A DNA stretch of 38,865 bases from a virus: positions 1 to 38,865 of IMG/VR virus record IMGVR_UViG_3300025327_000008, one strand, 5' to 3'. The notes beneath the pieces were generated by a model. That model ran no database searches. It was given only the letters and a program-made list of their open reading frames with translations, and was not told the origin of the DNA. Position numbers and translations under genes: made by a program. Below, piece after piece: positions 15,548-24,967 of this stretch; within the stretch, counting starts at the first letter, position 1; the number at the start of each line of letters is the position of its first letter.

Positions 15548-18500
15548 GCGCAAGACTGCTGCAAACCCTGGAGGAAGATTACCAGGCGACTGTGGCCCGG
15601 CCAGAGCGAGCGCCTGCGCCGGTCCGGCCGCTCCTTGTTGAATTGGAGCAAGACTTTCAGAGTTCTTTGGGCGGCAGTGGCAACACCGATGATGAGCAGC
15701 GCTTTCAGCAATGGTACGCAGGGCAGGCCAAGGCACGCGGACTGAACCCAGATCCAGATGATCCCCGGCATTTCTACGACTATCGTTCGGCTTTTCTGTC
15801 AGGCGCAGGCCCAGATGCAAGCGGACACTGGCCGTCGCAATTCAAGCGCGAGGGTCACCCCAACCTGATCATCGATGGCATCGACACCAGGACCGGCCGC
15901 ACGGCGGCGCTTGACCCGCTGGCCGCAGAAGATCCCACCATGGCCGCATCACTGCCAAGGATCGGCCTGAAGGAGCTGACCGGGTACAGCCCGGATGCGG
16001 CAGGAGCGGCGCAGGCTGGCAAGGATCTGGGCCGCAGCACGCTCCAGGCCCTGGCCGCACCGTCCAGGGCATTGGTGGACGCCACGCGCCTGGCCTGGGG
16101 AGCGGGCACCTATCCAATGCGCAAGATCGCCCACCTGCTGCCGAACCCGGACAAGCCGGGAACCAGCGCGGGCGACGAGCTGGACGAAATCTATCAGGGG
16201 CAGATGCAGGGCCTCGAGGACCTTAAGGAAAAGCTCACCTTCGTCGAAGAGCCGCTGACGGACGTGGCCTTGAGCTTTGCCCTGGGCGGCGGGGCCGGGG
16301 CCGGCTACAGAGCCTTGAAGGAGGCTGCCAAGCCGGCGGCGCGGATAGCTAGGATGTCAGGGATCACCGAGCCGCTTTCCACAACCTTTGTCAAATCCGG
16401 CACCTCGGCCCTGATAGGAGACACCCTGCTGGTGGATCCGGCCACGGCATATGTGCAGGAACGACTTGAAGGCTCGGATCTGAGCCCGAACACCAAGGCG
16501 ATCATCGCCATTGCCGCGCCGCTGGTGCTGGGGCTTGTGTCCGGGGCCACCCTGGAGGCCAGGGCGGACAGGCTCCTGAAAAACCCGCTGGCGATGGGCC
16601 TGTTCGGCGAGCTGGGCGCGAAAAACGCCACGGCCGGCCAGGTGTTCGACAAGTTCAAGCAGGCGATAGATCAGGACACCGGAAAAACCGGCATCGGCAA
16701 ACTGGCCGCGGCCGAGCGTGAGCTCCGGCCGGGGGCCGGGGGGGGCAAGCCGCCGGCTGCTGCCGCGGAACCCATCAAGGAGCAGCTCGCGACGATACCG
16801 CAGCAGCAGCTGGGCGATGAGATCAACCAGCGGCTGCGGGTGCAGGCACCGCCGTCCAGATCGGCACGCGAGGCGGCAGAGGCGTTCGAGCCGAGTTTAT
16901 CCGAGACGCCGGCCGAGCTCATGCGCCGGCTGCGGCCGGCAACGTATGCCGAGGCTATAGACCAGGCCGTGGATGCCAGAACGGGCAAAAGTGCGCAGAA
17001 GTCCGCACAGGACATGCTCAACGAGCAGGAGCTGCTGCACAATGAGATCGCCCGCAAAAGGATCCCCGCGGCGCGCAGGCAAGCTGACGAACAGCCCGGT
17101 CTGGTGCGCATGATCGGCGATGCCGCGGCGGGCCGGGCCCCCTCCACAGAGCAGGCGGCCTGGGCCGTGCGGCAGGCCAAACTTAACGAGATCGCCCAGG
17201 TCGGCAAGCAGCCCCTGGCCGAGATGGATGAAGACACGCTGCGCCGCAACCGCATGGTCTTTGCCCACAACAAGCGCCAGGATCTGGTGGATATCGTCAA
17301 CGAGCGCCTGCGCGAGCTCGCCCCGCAGCCCGCAGTTGCGCCCGCCCGACAGACGCCCACCCGGGCGGCGGCGGCAAAGGGCGAGACGCTGCGCTGGCGC
17401 ATCCAGCAGATGGACGGCATCGACTTTTTGCACTTCAAGGGCGAGGCGCGCGACATTCCGCCCATGGTACGGCGCAGCATCGGCAGGAAGGACGGCACGC
17501 CCATCGATCTGGCCCAGCAGCAGCTGCGCGAAGAGGGCTGGCTGAGGCAGGATGAAGATCTGCTGGAGCTGCTCAGGACCGACCCGGAGGCCCTGCGGCG
17601 GCGTCATCCGGATACCGACCTTGCCGGGCGCAAGGGCCACCTGACCGAGCGGGAGCGGCGGGAGTACGAAGAGCAGCCGCCCGAAGGATTCGAGGAGCTG
17701 CCCGGCGACCTGCAACCGCTGGTGGCCGGCGGTCAATTGTCCATGACCGAGGCGCGGCGCATGGCGGAGGTCATCGGAACGCCGAATGAAATCCTTGAAA
17801 AAGGCGCCACTCTGAACTATATTAATAAGACAGGAGAATGGCATGAAGTCAAAGAACGGCCAAGACAAGCGCAATTCGACTTCAAGTTCGAGCGACCGGC
17901 AGGCCAAGGTGCTGCGCTTCCCGGCGCGCTACCGGCTGCTGATGACGCGCAACGAGTTCGAATGGTTGCCACAGGACGGCTGCGATCCGGATCTGCCAAA
18001 TTACGCAACGCCGGAGAAGCCGCCAGTCTCTTAGCCCACCTTAGAAAGTCCGCTCAGGAGCACTTTTACAGCGTCGCTGTCGATGCCGATGACAACATCA
18101 TCGAGGTGCACCGTTTCTCAAAAGGCCTGGGCGCATCTGCGCCTGCTTCCCCGGTAGTTGTTGCCGGGCGTGTTTTCAACGCCGGGCCGCAAGTTAAAAA
18201 GGTCTATTTTGTCCATAATCATCCATCGGGCCAGGAACTGCCAAGCGGGATTGGTGGCGACCTTGGTATACATGCGGCGCTGGAACGCATGATGGACCTG
18301 AAGGGGATCGACAGCGAATCGCTTCTGATTGCCGGCACAAAATACAAAGTGTTTACCAGGGCCGTTGTTCAAGAGTCCGGTAGCATACCGCCTGTTTCGC
18401 GCAGAATCGATGTGCCTGAAAAAGAGCGCGTGCTGAGGCGCGTATCTGATCCTGGGCCCCAAATCGATCGTGCGGCCGTGGCCCAGGCTGTCATCGAAGA

Positions 18501-21500
18501 GCGCTACGGCGGGCGCGACGGCTTCCTGTACCTGGACAATCAGCTGCGTCCGATTGGATTCGATGCCTACCCGCAAGGCAAAACTATGGCCGAAGGCGCA
18601 GCCGGCGTGATTGCCAGGGCCGAGCAACTCAATGCCCGCGGCGTGATCGTGCATAGCCGTAAGCCTTTGTCAGAGCACACCAACCGGACAGAATTCATCA
18701 ATCATCTCAACAAGGCGCTGGAAGAAAAAGAGTTCACCGTTCTGGATATCGTGGACGGCGGACAATCCAGGCAGGTCACGGGCACGATGCCGCCCAAAGC
18801 CGGCAGTGTGCAGGACGCGACAGAGGCGCTGGAAAAATTGAACAGCAGCAGCACGCTCTACATGCACCCGTCCACGATCACCGGACCCATCGGCGGCCTG
18901 TGGGCCGGGGTGGATACTGAAGAGTACGACCGCACCGGCAACATCTACGATATAAAGATAGACCCGCACAAGGCCATGCTGGGCGCCCTGGCTGGCACGG
19001 CCATAGGCAGCCGCGCGCTGCGCAACATGCTCAAGAGTGCCGGCACGGCCTGGGAAAAGACCGTGCAGAGCAAGCTGCTTATGCCGGCCCGGGCCAAGGT
19101 CAACGGCCTGATCGTGCAAGAGGACCTGCGCCATGCGCTGGGACTGAACCGATCGGCCAAATTCCAGGACGCCATGCGGAATTACCGCCGCGATGTAGAA
19201 CGCGGCTGGCTCAAGGCGGCCGAGTTCGGCAAGCAACTGGTCGAGCTTGCACCAACGCGCCTGGAACAGCGCCGGCTGATGCAGATCGTGCGCGGCGGGG
19301 TGACGGCCAATCCGGAATGGCGCGCCAAGGCCGAGCAGGCCAACAAGATCTTCGAGGGCCTGCGCAAGGAGCTGGAGCAGCACAAGCTGCTCGAATACAG
19401 TCGCTTTGACGATATCACGCGCAAGCAGCGCGCCAAGCTGCGAGAGATCATCGCCAGGGACAAGACGCTGACCAAGATCGAAAAGGCCCAGTTCGAAAAG
19501 CAGTACGACATTACGCCGGACGGGATCGATCCAGAGTACCGCGGGAAAGGAGCAGCCGGCCAGGACGCCGGCAGCGAGCCCGAATGGGCGCGCGAACAGA
19601 TCCCCGTGGATGCCTACAACGATCTTAAGCCCAAGACCCCGGCCGAGTGGGCACGGCAAAAGCTTTACAACCATTACCATTACGCCACGGCCGAAGAGTA
19701 CGCCCCGTTGTACTACGACAAGCACGAAGGCTTGACCCCCAGCCAGCGCGACAGGCTGCGTGAGGAGGTCAAGCGCCTGAAGGTCAAGAGCCGGCGGGGC
19801 AACCCGGAAGGCGATCCGCAGATCGAAGAGATGATCGTTGGCCTGGAAAAGATGCTGGGCGAAGGCGGCCGGGCGCGACGCGAGTTGAGAAAGAGCCGCG
19901 TGCAGCTCAACAAGCGCTATAGCCACCAGCGCCTGGAGATCCCCTACGAGATCCAGAAGATGCTGGGAGTCATCGAGGAAGCCCCCTACCCCGTGGCCAA
20001 AATGATGGGCGTGCAGCAAAGCGATGTGCTCAAGGGCAAGCTTTTCGAGCAGGTGGCCAATAACATCGAGTGGGCGCGGGCAGGTGTGGACCCGGCCACC
20101 GGCCGCAAGATCGGCGTCGAGGATGTGCCAGCCAACTTCGTCAAGGCCGAGGGCGAAGCTTTCGGAAAGCTGGACGGCATGTACGTGCGCAAGGACGTGT
20201 GGGACGATCTGCGCGAGGTGGAAGAGTGGCGCGGCGCGGCCGTGCAGTTGTGGGACAAGGCCATGGGGGCCTGGAAGTTCGGCAAGGTGGTGCTCAACCC
20301 GGCCACCCACGCGCGCAACTTTATGAGCAACGTGGTGCTGGCCTACTTCGGCGACGTGAACCCGGTCACCGATGCCGGAGTATACGCCAAGGCGGCCAAG
20401 GCCCTTTCGGCGGGCGAGTCCAACGCGCTTTATAAGGAGGCCGCGGACTGGGGGCTGTTCAACGACACCTATGTTTCCAGCGAGATAGGCAAGTTGCGTG
20501 ATGAGCTGGCCGGGCTGCGCGATGGCAAATCACTGCGCCGTTGGATCGGCAAGGCGGCCAGCCTGCCGGCCGAGGTCTACCAGGGCAACGAGAAGTTTTT
20601 CAAGCTGGCGGTGTTCGCCAAGGCCCGCGCCGGCGGCGCCACGGTGGACGCGGCGGCGCGCAAGGCCGAGCATTACCTGTTCAATTATGCAGACATCCCG
20701 CCGGCCGTCAAACACATGAAGCGCTGGGTGTCGCCGTTTTTCACCTTCACTTACAAGGCGCTGCCTTTGCTGGCCGAGACCGCCATCACCAAGCCCTGGA
20801 AGGTGGCGGCCGTGGGCGCGGCCATGTACGGCATGGAAGCCTATGCCAAGGGAAAATTGGGCATGAGCGACGAAGAGGCCGAAAACCAGCGCGCGCTGTT
20901 GCCCGAGTGGCAGCGGCGCAAGGTGCTGGGCGTGGGTCCGTACAGCCAGGTGCTCATGCCCTTTACGGACAAGTGGGGCAATAATTTGTACCTGGATACG
21001 TCCTATATCCTGCCCTTCGGCAATGTGGCCGAAAAGTGGGGCCAGAGCGCCCTGCCCTTGTCGGATCTGCTGCTTTCCAACCCGGTGCTTGCGACGGCGG
21101 CCGAGATCTACACCAACCGCGACGCCTTCACCGGCCGGGAGATCTACAACGACGTGCTGGACGGCGCCGGCCAGATCGCCGGCAAGTACCTGCAGCACGC
21201 CTGGCGCGAGGCCGTGCCCAGCCTGGCCCCGGGCGGCTACGGGTTCAACAAGCTCAAGACGGGCATCCAAAACAGTTTCATGGGCGGCAAGGATGTGCGC
21301 GACTGGGCGGACCGGCCCATGGAGTTCTCATCGGCGGTGCTGAGCTCACTGCTGGGCGTCAAGCTGAGCCCGGCGGCCGAAAGGCAACTGGCGCAGCTCG
21401 AACTGCGCACGCGCCGGGGGATCGCCGAGGCGGTATCCACGGAGATGGGTCGGTTGAAGGGACGGCGGCGGCGCAACGAGCTATCCGCAGAAGAGTACGA

Positions 21501-21564
21501 GACCGAGGCCCGCCGGCTTTTGGAGCTGAAAACGAAGCTGCTCATGGAGCGGCCAAAACCATAG
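15544..21564 (+). CDS. Giant ejection-type polyvalent protein with RadC-like JAB domain
   Basis: 2006 aa, the largest gene. Regions seen: residues 1-300 with a hydrophobic stretch around 315-340 (AIIAIAAPLVLGLVSGATL); a long charged helical part to about 830; a RadC/JAB-like metal-site region with HNHPSGQELPSGIGGD at 891-906; helical coiled-coil sequence about 1200-1550; and a C-terminal part of about 1570-1900 (NPATHARNFMSN, WVSPFFTFTYKALPLLAE) typical of large polyvalent phage proteins that enter the cell with the DNA. No lytic transglycosylase motif is evident. Position after the small internal proteins fits a core protein that spans the envelope during ejection. The JAB motif carries the expected His-x-His and distal Asp, so peptidase or nuclease-like chemistry is possible. 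Confidence 0.75.
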   Translation: MSARLLQTLEEDYQATVARPERAPAPVRPLLVELEQDFQSSLGGSGNTDDEQRFQQWYAGQAKARGLNPDPDDPRHFYDYRSAFLSGAGPDASGHWPSQFKREGHPNLIIDGIDTRTGRTAALDPLAAEDPTMAASLPRIGLKELTGYSPDAAGAAQAGKDLGRSTLQALAAPSRALVDATRLAWGAGTYPMRKIAHLLPNPDKPGTSAGDELDEIYQGQMQGLEDLKEKLTFVEEPLTDVALSFALGGGAGAGYRALKEAAKPAARIARMSGITEPLSTTFVKSGTSALIGDTLLVDPATAYVQERLEGSDLSPNTKAIIAIAAPLVLGLVSGATLEARADRLLKNPLAMGLFGELGAKNATAGQVFDKFKQAIDQDTGKTGIGKLAAAERELRPGAGGGKPPAAAAEPIKEQLATIPQQQLGDEINQRLRVQAPPSRSAREAAEAFEPSLSETPAELMRRLRPATYAEAIDQAVDARTGKSAQKSAQDMLNEQELLHNEIARKRIPAARRQADEQPGLVRMIGDAAAGRAPSTEQAAWAVRQAKLNEIAQVGKQPLAEMDEDTLRRNRMVFAHNKRQDLVDIVNERLRELAPQPAVAPARQTPTRAAAAKGETLRWRIQQMDGIDFLHFKGEARDIPPMVRRSIGRKDGTPIDLAQQQLREEGWLRQDEDLLELLRTDPEALRRRHPDTDLAGRKGHLTERERREYEEQPPEGFEELPGDLQPLVAGGQLSMTEARRMAEVIGTPNEILEKGATLNYINKTGEWHEVKERPRQAQFDFKFERPAGQGAALPGALPAADDAQRVRMVATGRLRSGSAKLRNAGEAASLLAHLRKSAQEHFYSVAVDADDNIIEVHRFSKGLGASAPASPVVVAGRVFNAGPQVKKVYFVHNHPSGQELPSGIGGDLGIHAALERMMDLKGIDSESLLIAGTKYKVFTRAVVQESGSIPPVSRRIDVPEKERVLRRVSDPGPQIDRAAVAQAVIEERYGGRDGFLYLDNQLRPIGFDAYPQGKTMAEGAAGVIARAEQLNARGVIVHSRKPLSEHTNRTEFINHLNKALEEKEFTVLDIVDGGQSRQVTGTMPPKAGSVQDATEALEKLNSSSTLYMHPSTITGPIGGLWAGVDTEEYDRTGNIYDIKIDPHKAMLGALAGTAIGSRALRNMLKSAGTAWEKTVQSKLLMPARAKVNGLIVQEDLRHALGLNRSAKFQDAMRNYRRDVERGWLKAAEFGKQLVELAPTRLEQRRLMQIVRGGVTANPEWRAKAEQANKIFEGLRKELEQHKLLEYSRFDDITRKQRAKLREIIARDKTLTKIEKAQFEKQYDITPDGIDPEYRGKGAAGQDAGSEPEWAREQIPVDAYNDLKPKTPAEWARQKLYNHYHYATAEEYAPLYYDKHEGLTPSQRDRLREEVKRLKVKSRRGNPEGDPQIEEMIVGLEKMLGEGGRARRELRKSRVQLNKRYSHQRLEIPYEIQKMLGVIEEAPYPVAKMMGVQQSDVLKGKLFEQVANNIEWARAGVDPATGRKIGVEDVPANFVKAEGEAFGKLDGMYVRKDVWDDLREVEEWRGAAVQLWDKAMGAWKFGKVVLNPATHARNFMSNVVLAYFGDVNPVTDAGVYAKAAKALSAGESNALYKEAADWGLFNDTYVSSEIGKLRDELAGLRDGKSLRRWIGKAASLPAEVYQGNEKFFKLAVFAKARAGGATVDAAARKAEHYLFNYADIPPAVKHMKRWVSPFFTFTYKALPLLAETAITKPWKVAAVGAAMYGMEAYAKGKLGMSDEEAENQRALLPEWQRRKVLGVGPYSQVLMPFTDKWGNNLYLDTSYILPFGNVAEKWGQSALPLSDLLLSNPVLATAAEIYTNRDAFTGREIYNDVLDGAGQIAGKYLQHAWREAVPSLAPGGYGFNKLKTGIQNSFMGGKDVRDWADRPMEFSSAVLSSLLGVKLSPAAERQLAQLELRTRRGIAEAVSTEMGRLKGRRRRNELSAEEYETEARRLLELKTKLLMERPKP

Positions 21565-21568
21565 CGCT

Positions 21569-22561
21569 ATGGCCAACAACTTTGCCGCCGATTCAAATTG
21601 TGTTGCCGTCTGGAACCTGGAAAGCGGCGCCCTGGGCGTTGACTCCAAGGGCGGCAACACGCTTACAAACACCGGGGTTGTGGCAAATTCTTCACTGTAC
21701 AAGCAGGGCGCGGCCTCGGGGGATTTTGAGCTATCCGAATCCGATTACATGAGCATCACCGATGCTGCGCTTGATGCCGGGTTCCCGCTCAAATTGGGGG
21801 ACAGCAACAAGCAGATATCGGCCTGCGGCTGGTTTCTGCCGGAAAGTCTACCGCCTGCAACCACATATATTGCGGCAAAATATTCAACGAGCGACAACAA
21901 GCGCAGCGTCGCCTTTACCGTATCATCCACTGGCCAGTTCCGGTTGGCCATCGGCCACACAAACGGTACTGCCTTTGAGTCCGCCACCATGGACACCCTG
22001 ACCATGGTGGCGGGAAACTGGTACCACTGGGCATTCACCTACGACGACGCGACGCGCGCCTACCGCATTCGCTGCCGTCGGGACGGCCAGCCGGCCGTGG
22101 AGCTGGCCGGAAATTTCACGAATCAGGTCAGTGTGACTGATTCGCCATTCACCCTCGGCGCGTATGGTTCCGGCTTGGGTTTTTCCGACGGCCTGATCGA
22201 CGAGGTGGTGGTTTTCAAGGACATTCTGAGCGCCACCGAGATCGACCAGATCTACGCCGGCACCTATACTCTGGCTTTTGCCTTGACTGTGGCGGACGCC
22301 GCCCATGCCCATAGCGTCGATGCCCTGGCCCTGACTTTTCATGAGGGCGGTTTTGTGCTTGTCGTCGCCGATGCCCTGCACGCCCATAGCGTGGATGCGT
22401 TGCAGTTGATGTTTCACAGCCAAGCCGTGCAGATTACGGGGCCATGGTCACCGCTGCGCATGGCAGGCCGCGCGCCATCCATGCAAATCACGGCGGGCAT
22501 GGCCACAAACAAGATCTTCGCCGGAAAGGCGCTGATCAAGATGACCCGTTACAGGAGTTGA
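21569..22561 (+). CDS. LamG-like lectin-domain protein, likely tail/receptor-binding
   Basis: 330 aa. Residues about 10-225 follow the LamG / concanavalin-like pattern (VAVWNLESGALGVDSKGGN ... WYHWAFTYDDATRAYR ... GLIDEVVVFKDILSATEIDQIYAG). Two copies of a roughly 25-residue motif follow (VADAAHAHSVDALALTFH and VADALHAHSVDALQLMFH), then a short tail. LamG domains bind glycans, so a surface or receptor role on the virion is plausible. A 59-bp stretch is identical to the second LamG gene at 23167. No signal peptide. Confidence 0.7.
   Translation: MANNFAADSNCVAVWNLESGALGVDSKGGNTLTNTGVVANSSLYKQGAASGDFELSESDYMSITDAALDAGFPLKLGDSNKQISACGWFLPESLPPATTYIAAKYSTSDNKRSVAFTVSSTGQFRLAIGHTNGTAFESATMDTLTMVAGNWYHWAFTYDDATRAYRIRCRRDGQPAVELAGNFTNQVSVTDSPFTLGAYGSGLGFSDGLIDEVVVFKDILSATEIDQIYAGTYTLAFALTVADAAHAHSVDALALTFHEGGFVLVVADALHAHSVDALQLMFHSQAVQITGPWSPLRMAGRAPSMQITAGMATNKIFAGKALIKMTRYRS
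22019..22077 (+). repeat. 59-bp exact repeat, copy 1 (in the first LamG gene)
   Basis: Identical to 23692-23750 and encoding the same LamG core (WYHWAFTYDDATRAYRIRCR). Flanking homology is clear at protein level but diverged in DNA, so this perfect block suggests recent gene conversion or recombination between the two genes. Confidence 0.9.
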
Positions 22562-22565
22562 TAGC

Positions 22566-22934
22566 ATGTCAAAATTCGCGCCAGATGCCACACTGGATCA
22601 GCCGCTGGATGAGGTCGCCACCTGCACCCGGATGGACGTTACCAGCGATTCCGCCACACCTACTAACTTGACCAACAGCCTGGCCAACGTGACGCTGACC
22701 GCGGGGGCAGGCAACGGCGATTTTACCAAGGCCGACGGTGACGCATCCGGCCGCAAGCTGACCGTGGCGGCCCAAAACGGCATATCGGTCACGGCCAGCG
22801 GCACCGCGCGCCACGTGGTGCTGTCCTTGAGCGGCACCATCAAGCACGTGACCACCTGCACCGAACTGGCGTTGACATCCGGAGGCACTGTGGACGTGCC
22901 GGCTTACGACATCGAAATTGCCGACCCGACATGA
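22566..22934 (+). CDS. Small beta-rich tail-region protein, unknown
   Basis: 122 aa, GGAG ribosome site, with the stop overlapping the next start (ATGA). The sequence is a run of short beta strands rich in Thr/Ser/Gly/Val (NVTLTAGAGNGDFTKADGD; GISVTASGTARHVVLSL), like a small Ig-like or decoration domain. Its location between LamG genes suggests a tail or fibre accessory. No known motif. Confidence 0.65.
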   Translation: MSKFAPDATLDQPLDEVATCTRMDVTSDSATPTNLTNSLANVTLTAGAGNGDFTKADGDASGRKLTVAAQNGISVTASGTARHVVLSLSGTIKHVTTCTELALTSGGTVDVPAYDIEIADPT

Positions 22935-23170
22935 CCCAGAATCCATGCAACGCCTTTGACGCGCCTGTCTTCAATCACAATCCGGATAATCGCAAAATGC
23001 GAGGCCGCAAGCCAAAGAATTGCGGAGCCGAGAAGACCAATAGCCTGGTGAGTATTGATTTCAGCGGGCACGCAGACCTGCTCCAGAAAATCAGGGACTG
23101 CGCCCGTGATGAGTTGCGTACGGTCGAAAACCAAATCATCTACTATCTGAAAAGCTTGGGGGTGAAATGA
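22931..23170 (+). CDS. Possible ribbon-helix-helix (Arc-like) protein
   Basis: 79 aa. After a basic N-terminal half (RKMRGRKPKN) a strand-helix-helix pattern appears (SLVSIDFSGHADLLQKIRDC, then ELRTVENQIIYYLKSLG), as in Arc/MetJ-type DNA-binding proteins. It is overlapped by both neighbours by 4 bases and so is made with structural proteins. A DNA-binding role is plausible but the fit is partial. Confidence 0.5.
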   Translation: MTQNPCNAFDAPVFNHNPDNRKMRGRKPKNCGAEKTNSLVSIDFSGHADLLQKIRDCARDELRTVENQIIYYLKSLGVK

Positions 23171-24450
23171 AAACTGTTCGAACGATTTTTGCAATGGCAG
23201 TATTGGTGGCGGTTGCGGCTGCGGCGCAGGCCGCCAGCGTGACCCTGGGGTGGGATGCCGGGCTGAGCGCCGATTGCGCGGCCCAGTGGAACCTGGAAAG
23301 CGGCGCCCTGAGCGTTGACTCCAAGGGCGGCAACACGCTGACCAACGCCGGGGTTGCGGCCGACACGAGCAATTTCAAGCAAGGCGCGGCCTCCGGCGCA
23401 TTCGTGCGCGCCGAAGGCGACTATCTCAGCATTGCCGATGCTGCCCTGGATGCCGGATTCCCGCTGAAAGCAGGGGACACCGGCAAAACGATATCGGTTT
23501 GCGGCTGGTTTCGGCCGGCCGGGCTGGGGGTGCTTCAGTACCTGTTTTCAAAGTACGATTCGGCCCAGAACAAGCGCAGCATCGCGTTTGCGGTTCTATC
23601 TGGCAATGTGTTTAGGCTTTATCAGGGCCACAGTAACGGGGATGAGTTTGCGAGCGCTGACTTGTCGGGCCTGCCGCTTGAGATCGGCCAGTGGTACCAC
23701 TGGGCATTCACCTACGACGACGCGACGCGCGCCTACCGCATTCGCTGCCGGCGAGACGGACAGGCGGCCGTGGAATTGCCTGGAACTTTCACAAACCCAA
23801 TCAATATTGAGGACACCCCGCTGGCCATCGGTGCGGATGGTGCCGGCAAGTCCAATGCAAACGGGCTCATCGATAGAGTCAGCGTTTACAAGGTAGCTCT
23901 GACACCTGAGCAGATCGACCGTGATTACGCCGGCATGGTCCAGCCACCCCAGGGATTCAGGCTCTTCATGCGCGAATCCTCGGACGCTTACGACTACAAA
24001 GCTCCGGTCTTGAGCGGCAGCACCACAACTGCGACTGTCCAGATCCCGGACGACGTTACGCGCTTTTTTGTGTCCCGCGCTTATGCGGGAGATACTGAGA
24101 GCGCCGATTCCAACGAGGTCAGCTACACATCGCCGGCGGTACCACCAGTGCGCCTGATCGGGTCAACCGGCCTGCCGGCGGATCTGCTCAGCCCGGGGCC
24201 GGGCACGTACTGGCTGGAATGGTACCTGTCCGGCCAATGGGAGCGGGCCACATGGAGAGTGGTCATACCGCAGCCGGTGCCGCCGGCCGCGCAGATCCTG
24301 TACCACGGCAACACCACCAGCCATCTATTTCACAAGCCTGACTGCCGCTATTACGGGTGCCAGACGTGCACGGCGGTTTTCAGCTCCATGGCCGCAGCCC
24401 AGAGCACCGGATATCAGCCCTGCCGGATCTGCCTGGTGGATGGGATGTGA
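23167..24450 (+). CDS. Secreted LamG protein with C-terminal Ada-like zinc domain
   Basis: 427 aa. Residues 1-23 are a Sec signal peptide (MKTVRTIFAMAVLVAVAAAA, then QAA). A LamG domain (about 35-255) is closely related to the preceding LamG gene. A fibronectin-III-like linker (about 257-320, RLFMRESSDAYDYKAPVL) follows. The last 51 residues read HGNTTSHLFHKPDC ... VFSS ... GYQPCRIC with Cys 393, 398, 401, 419 and 422, the pattern of the Ada N-terminal zinc-binding fold found in some secreted bacterial proteins. GGGGGTG precedes the ATG. The role is unknown; an exported, sugar-binding factor made late in infection or in lysogeny would fit. Confidence 0.7.
   Translation: MKTVRTIFAMAVLVAVAAAAQAASVTLGWDAGLSADCAAQWNLESGALSVDSKGGNTLTNAGVAADTSNFKQGAASGAFVRAEGDYLSIADAALDAGFPLKAGDTGKTISVCGWFRPAGLGVLQYLFSKYDSAQNKRSIAFAVLSGNVFRLYQGHSNGDEFASADLSGLPLEIGQWYHWAFTYDDATRAYRIRCRRDGQAAVELPGTFTNPINIEDTPLAIGADGAGKSNANGLIDRVSVYKVALTPEQIDRDYAGMVQPPQGFRLFMRESSDAYDYKAPVLSGSTTTATVQIPDDVTRFFVSRAYAGDTESADSNEVSYTSPAVPPVRLIGSTGLPADLLSPGPGTYWLEWYLSGQWERATWRVVIPQPVPPAAQILYHGNTTSHLFHKPDCRYYGCQTCTAVFSSMAAAQSTGYQPCRICLVDGM
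23692..23750 (+). repeat. 59-bp exact repeat, copy 2 (in the second LamG gene)
   Basis: Second copy of the block at 22019-22077, in the same frame and orientation. A shorter near-identical block also lies near each domain start (around 21622 and 23300). Confidence 0.9.
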
Positions 24451-24722
24451 TGATCCGCAGCCTGTCCTATGCGCGCTGGCTAAAACTGCGGCCGTTGGCC
24501 GCGGCTAATATCCTGAAGCGCTATCATGTGGTGACCTTCCCCGAAGAGCCAGGAACCCTGCAACTTGTTCCGCGGTGGTTGGTGAAAGGACTCATGCAGC
24601 ATGCAGATCGGCACGTTGGAATTGCTACTCAAACTATGGCCTGTGCTATTATTTATCGTCGCTCTGGTGGGCGGGCTGTCGGTTGCGCTTTACCGGCTTG
24701 CTCAAAACGAGCAGGCCTTTGA
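24450..24722 (+). CDS. Small basic protein, unknown
   Basis: 90 aa from the ATG that overlaps the previous stop (TGATG). The first 55 residues (MIRSLSYARWLKLRPLAAAN, then ILKRYHVVTFPEEPGTLQLV) look like real coding sequence: basic and with a compact alpha/beta pattern. The rest overlaps the following gene by 122 bases in another frame, so the true 3' end or the downstream start may differ. No function can be assigned. Confidence 0.45.
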   Translation: MIRSLSYARWLKLRPLAAANILKRYHVVTFPEEPGTLQLVPRWLVKGLMQHADRHVGIATQTMACAIIYRRSGGRAVGCALPACSKRAGL

Positions 24723-24960
24723 AAGGCAGGCGGAAAAATTGGCGGATTTGGAAAAGCGGATGGACAAACGCTTGTTTCAAGAGGGCGGAGAGCTGCGCTA
24801 TGTGACCACGACGCATTGCTGCCAGGCGCAGGATAGTTGCCAGGACCGACTGACAGTCGTGCTAAACGGGATCAATTCCAACCTGGACGATCTAAAAAAG
24901 CAAACCGCGCAGATCACCGCAGCAATCATGGAAAAGGCGCTGCGCAGTAAGGGCGGGTGA
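24601..24960 (+). CDS. Single-TM coiled-coil protein of the lysis region
   Basis: 119 aa. An N-terminal membrane segment (residues about 9-33, LLLKLWPVLLFIVALVGGLS) is followed by a charged coiled coil (AQNEQAFERQAEKLADLEKR), a Cys-rich loop (THCCQAQDSC) and another helix. The gene is directly upstream of the endolysin. An inner-membrane spanin-like or pinholin-type accessory role is plausible. No matching outer-membrane lipoprotein partner is seen nearby. Confidence 0.65.
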   Translation: MQIGTLELLLKLWPVLLFIVALVGGLSVALYRLAQNEQAFERQAEKLADLEKRMDKRLFQEGGELRYVTTTHCCQAQDSCQDRLTVVLNGINSNLDDLKKQTAQITAAIMEKALRSKGG

Positions 24961-24967
24961 TGCACCG

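Noticed and set aside
18670-20310. 546-aa open frame on the minus strand
   Set aside because: Opposite the 2006-aa gene; long antisense frames are common in GC-rich DNA, and the product has no motif.
24077-24092. Further operator copy (TTTTTTGTGT)
   Set aside because: Only one arm matches and it lies in coding sequence.
9719-24450. Diversity-generating retroelement acting on fibre or LamG genes
   Set aside because: No reverse transcriptase and no template repeat; the LamG block is identical rather than adenine-mutated.
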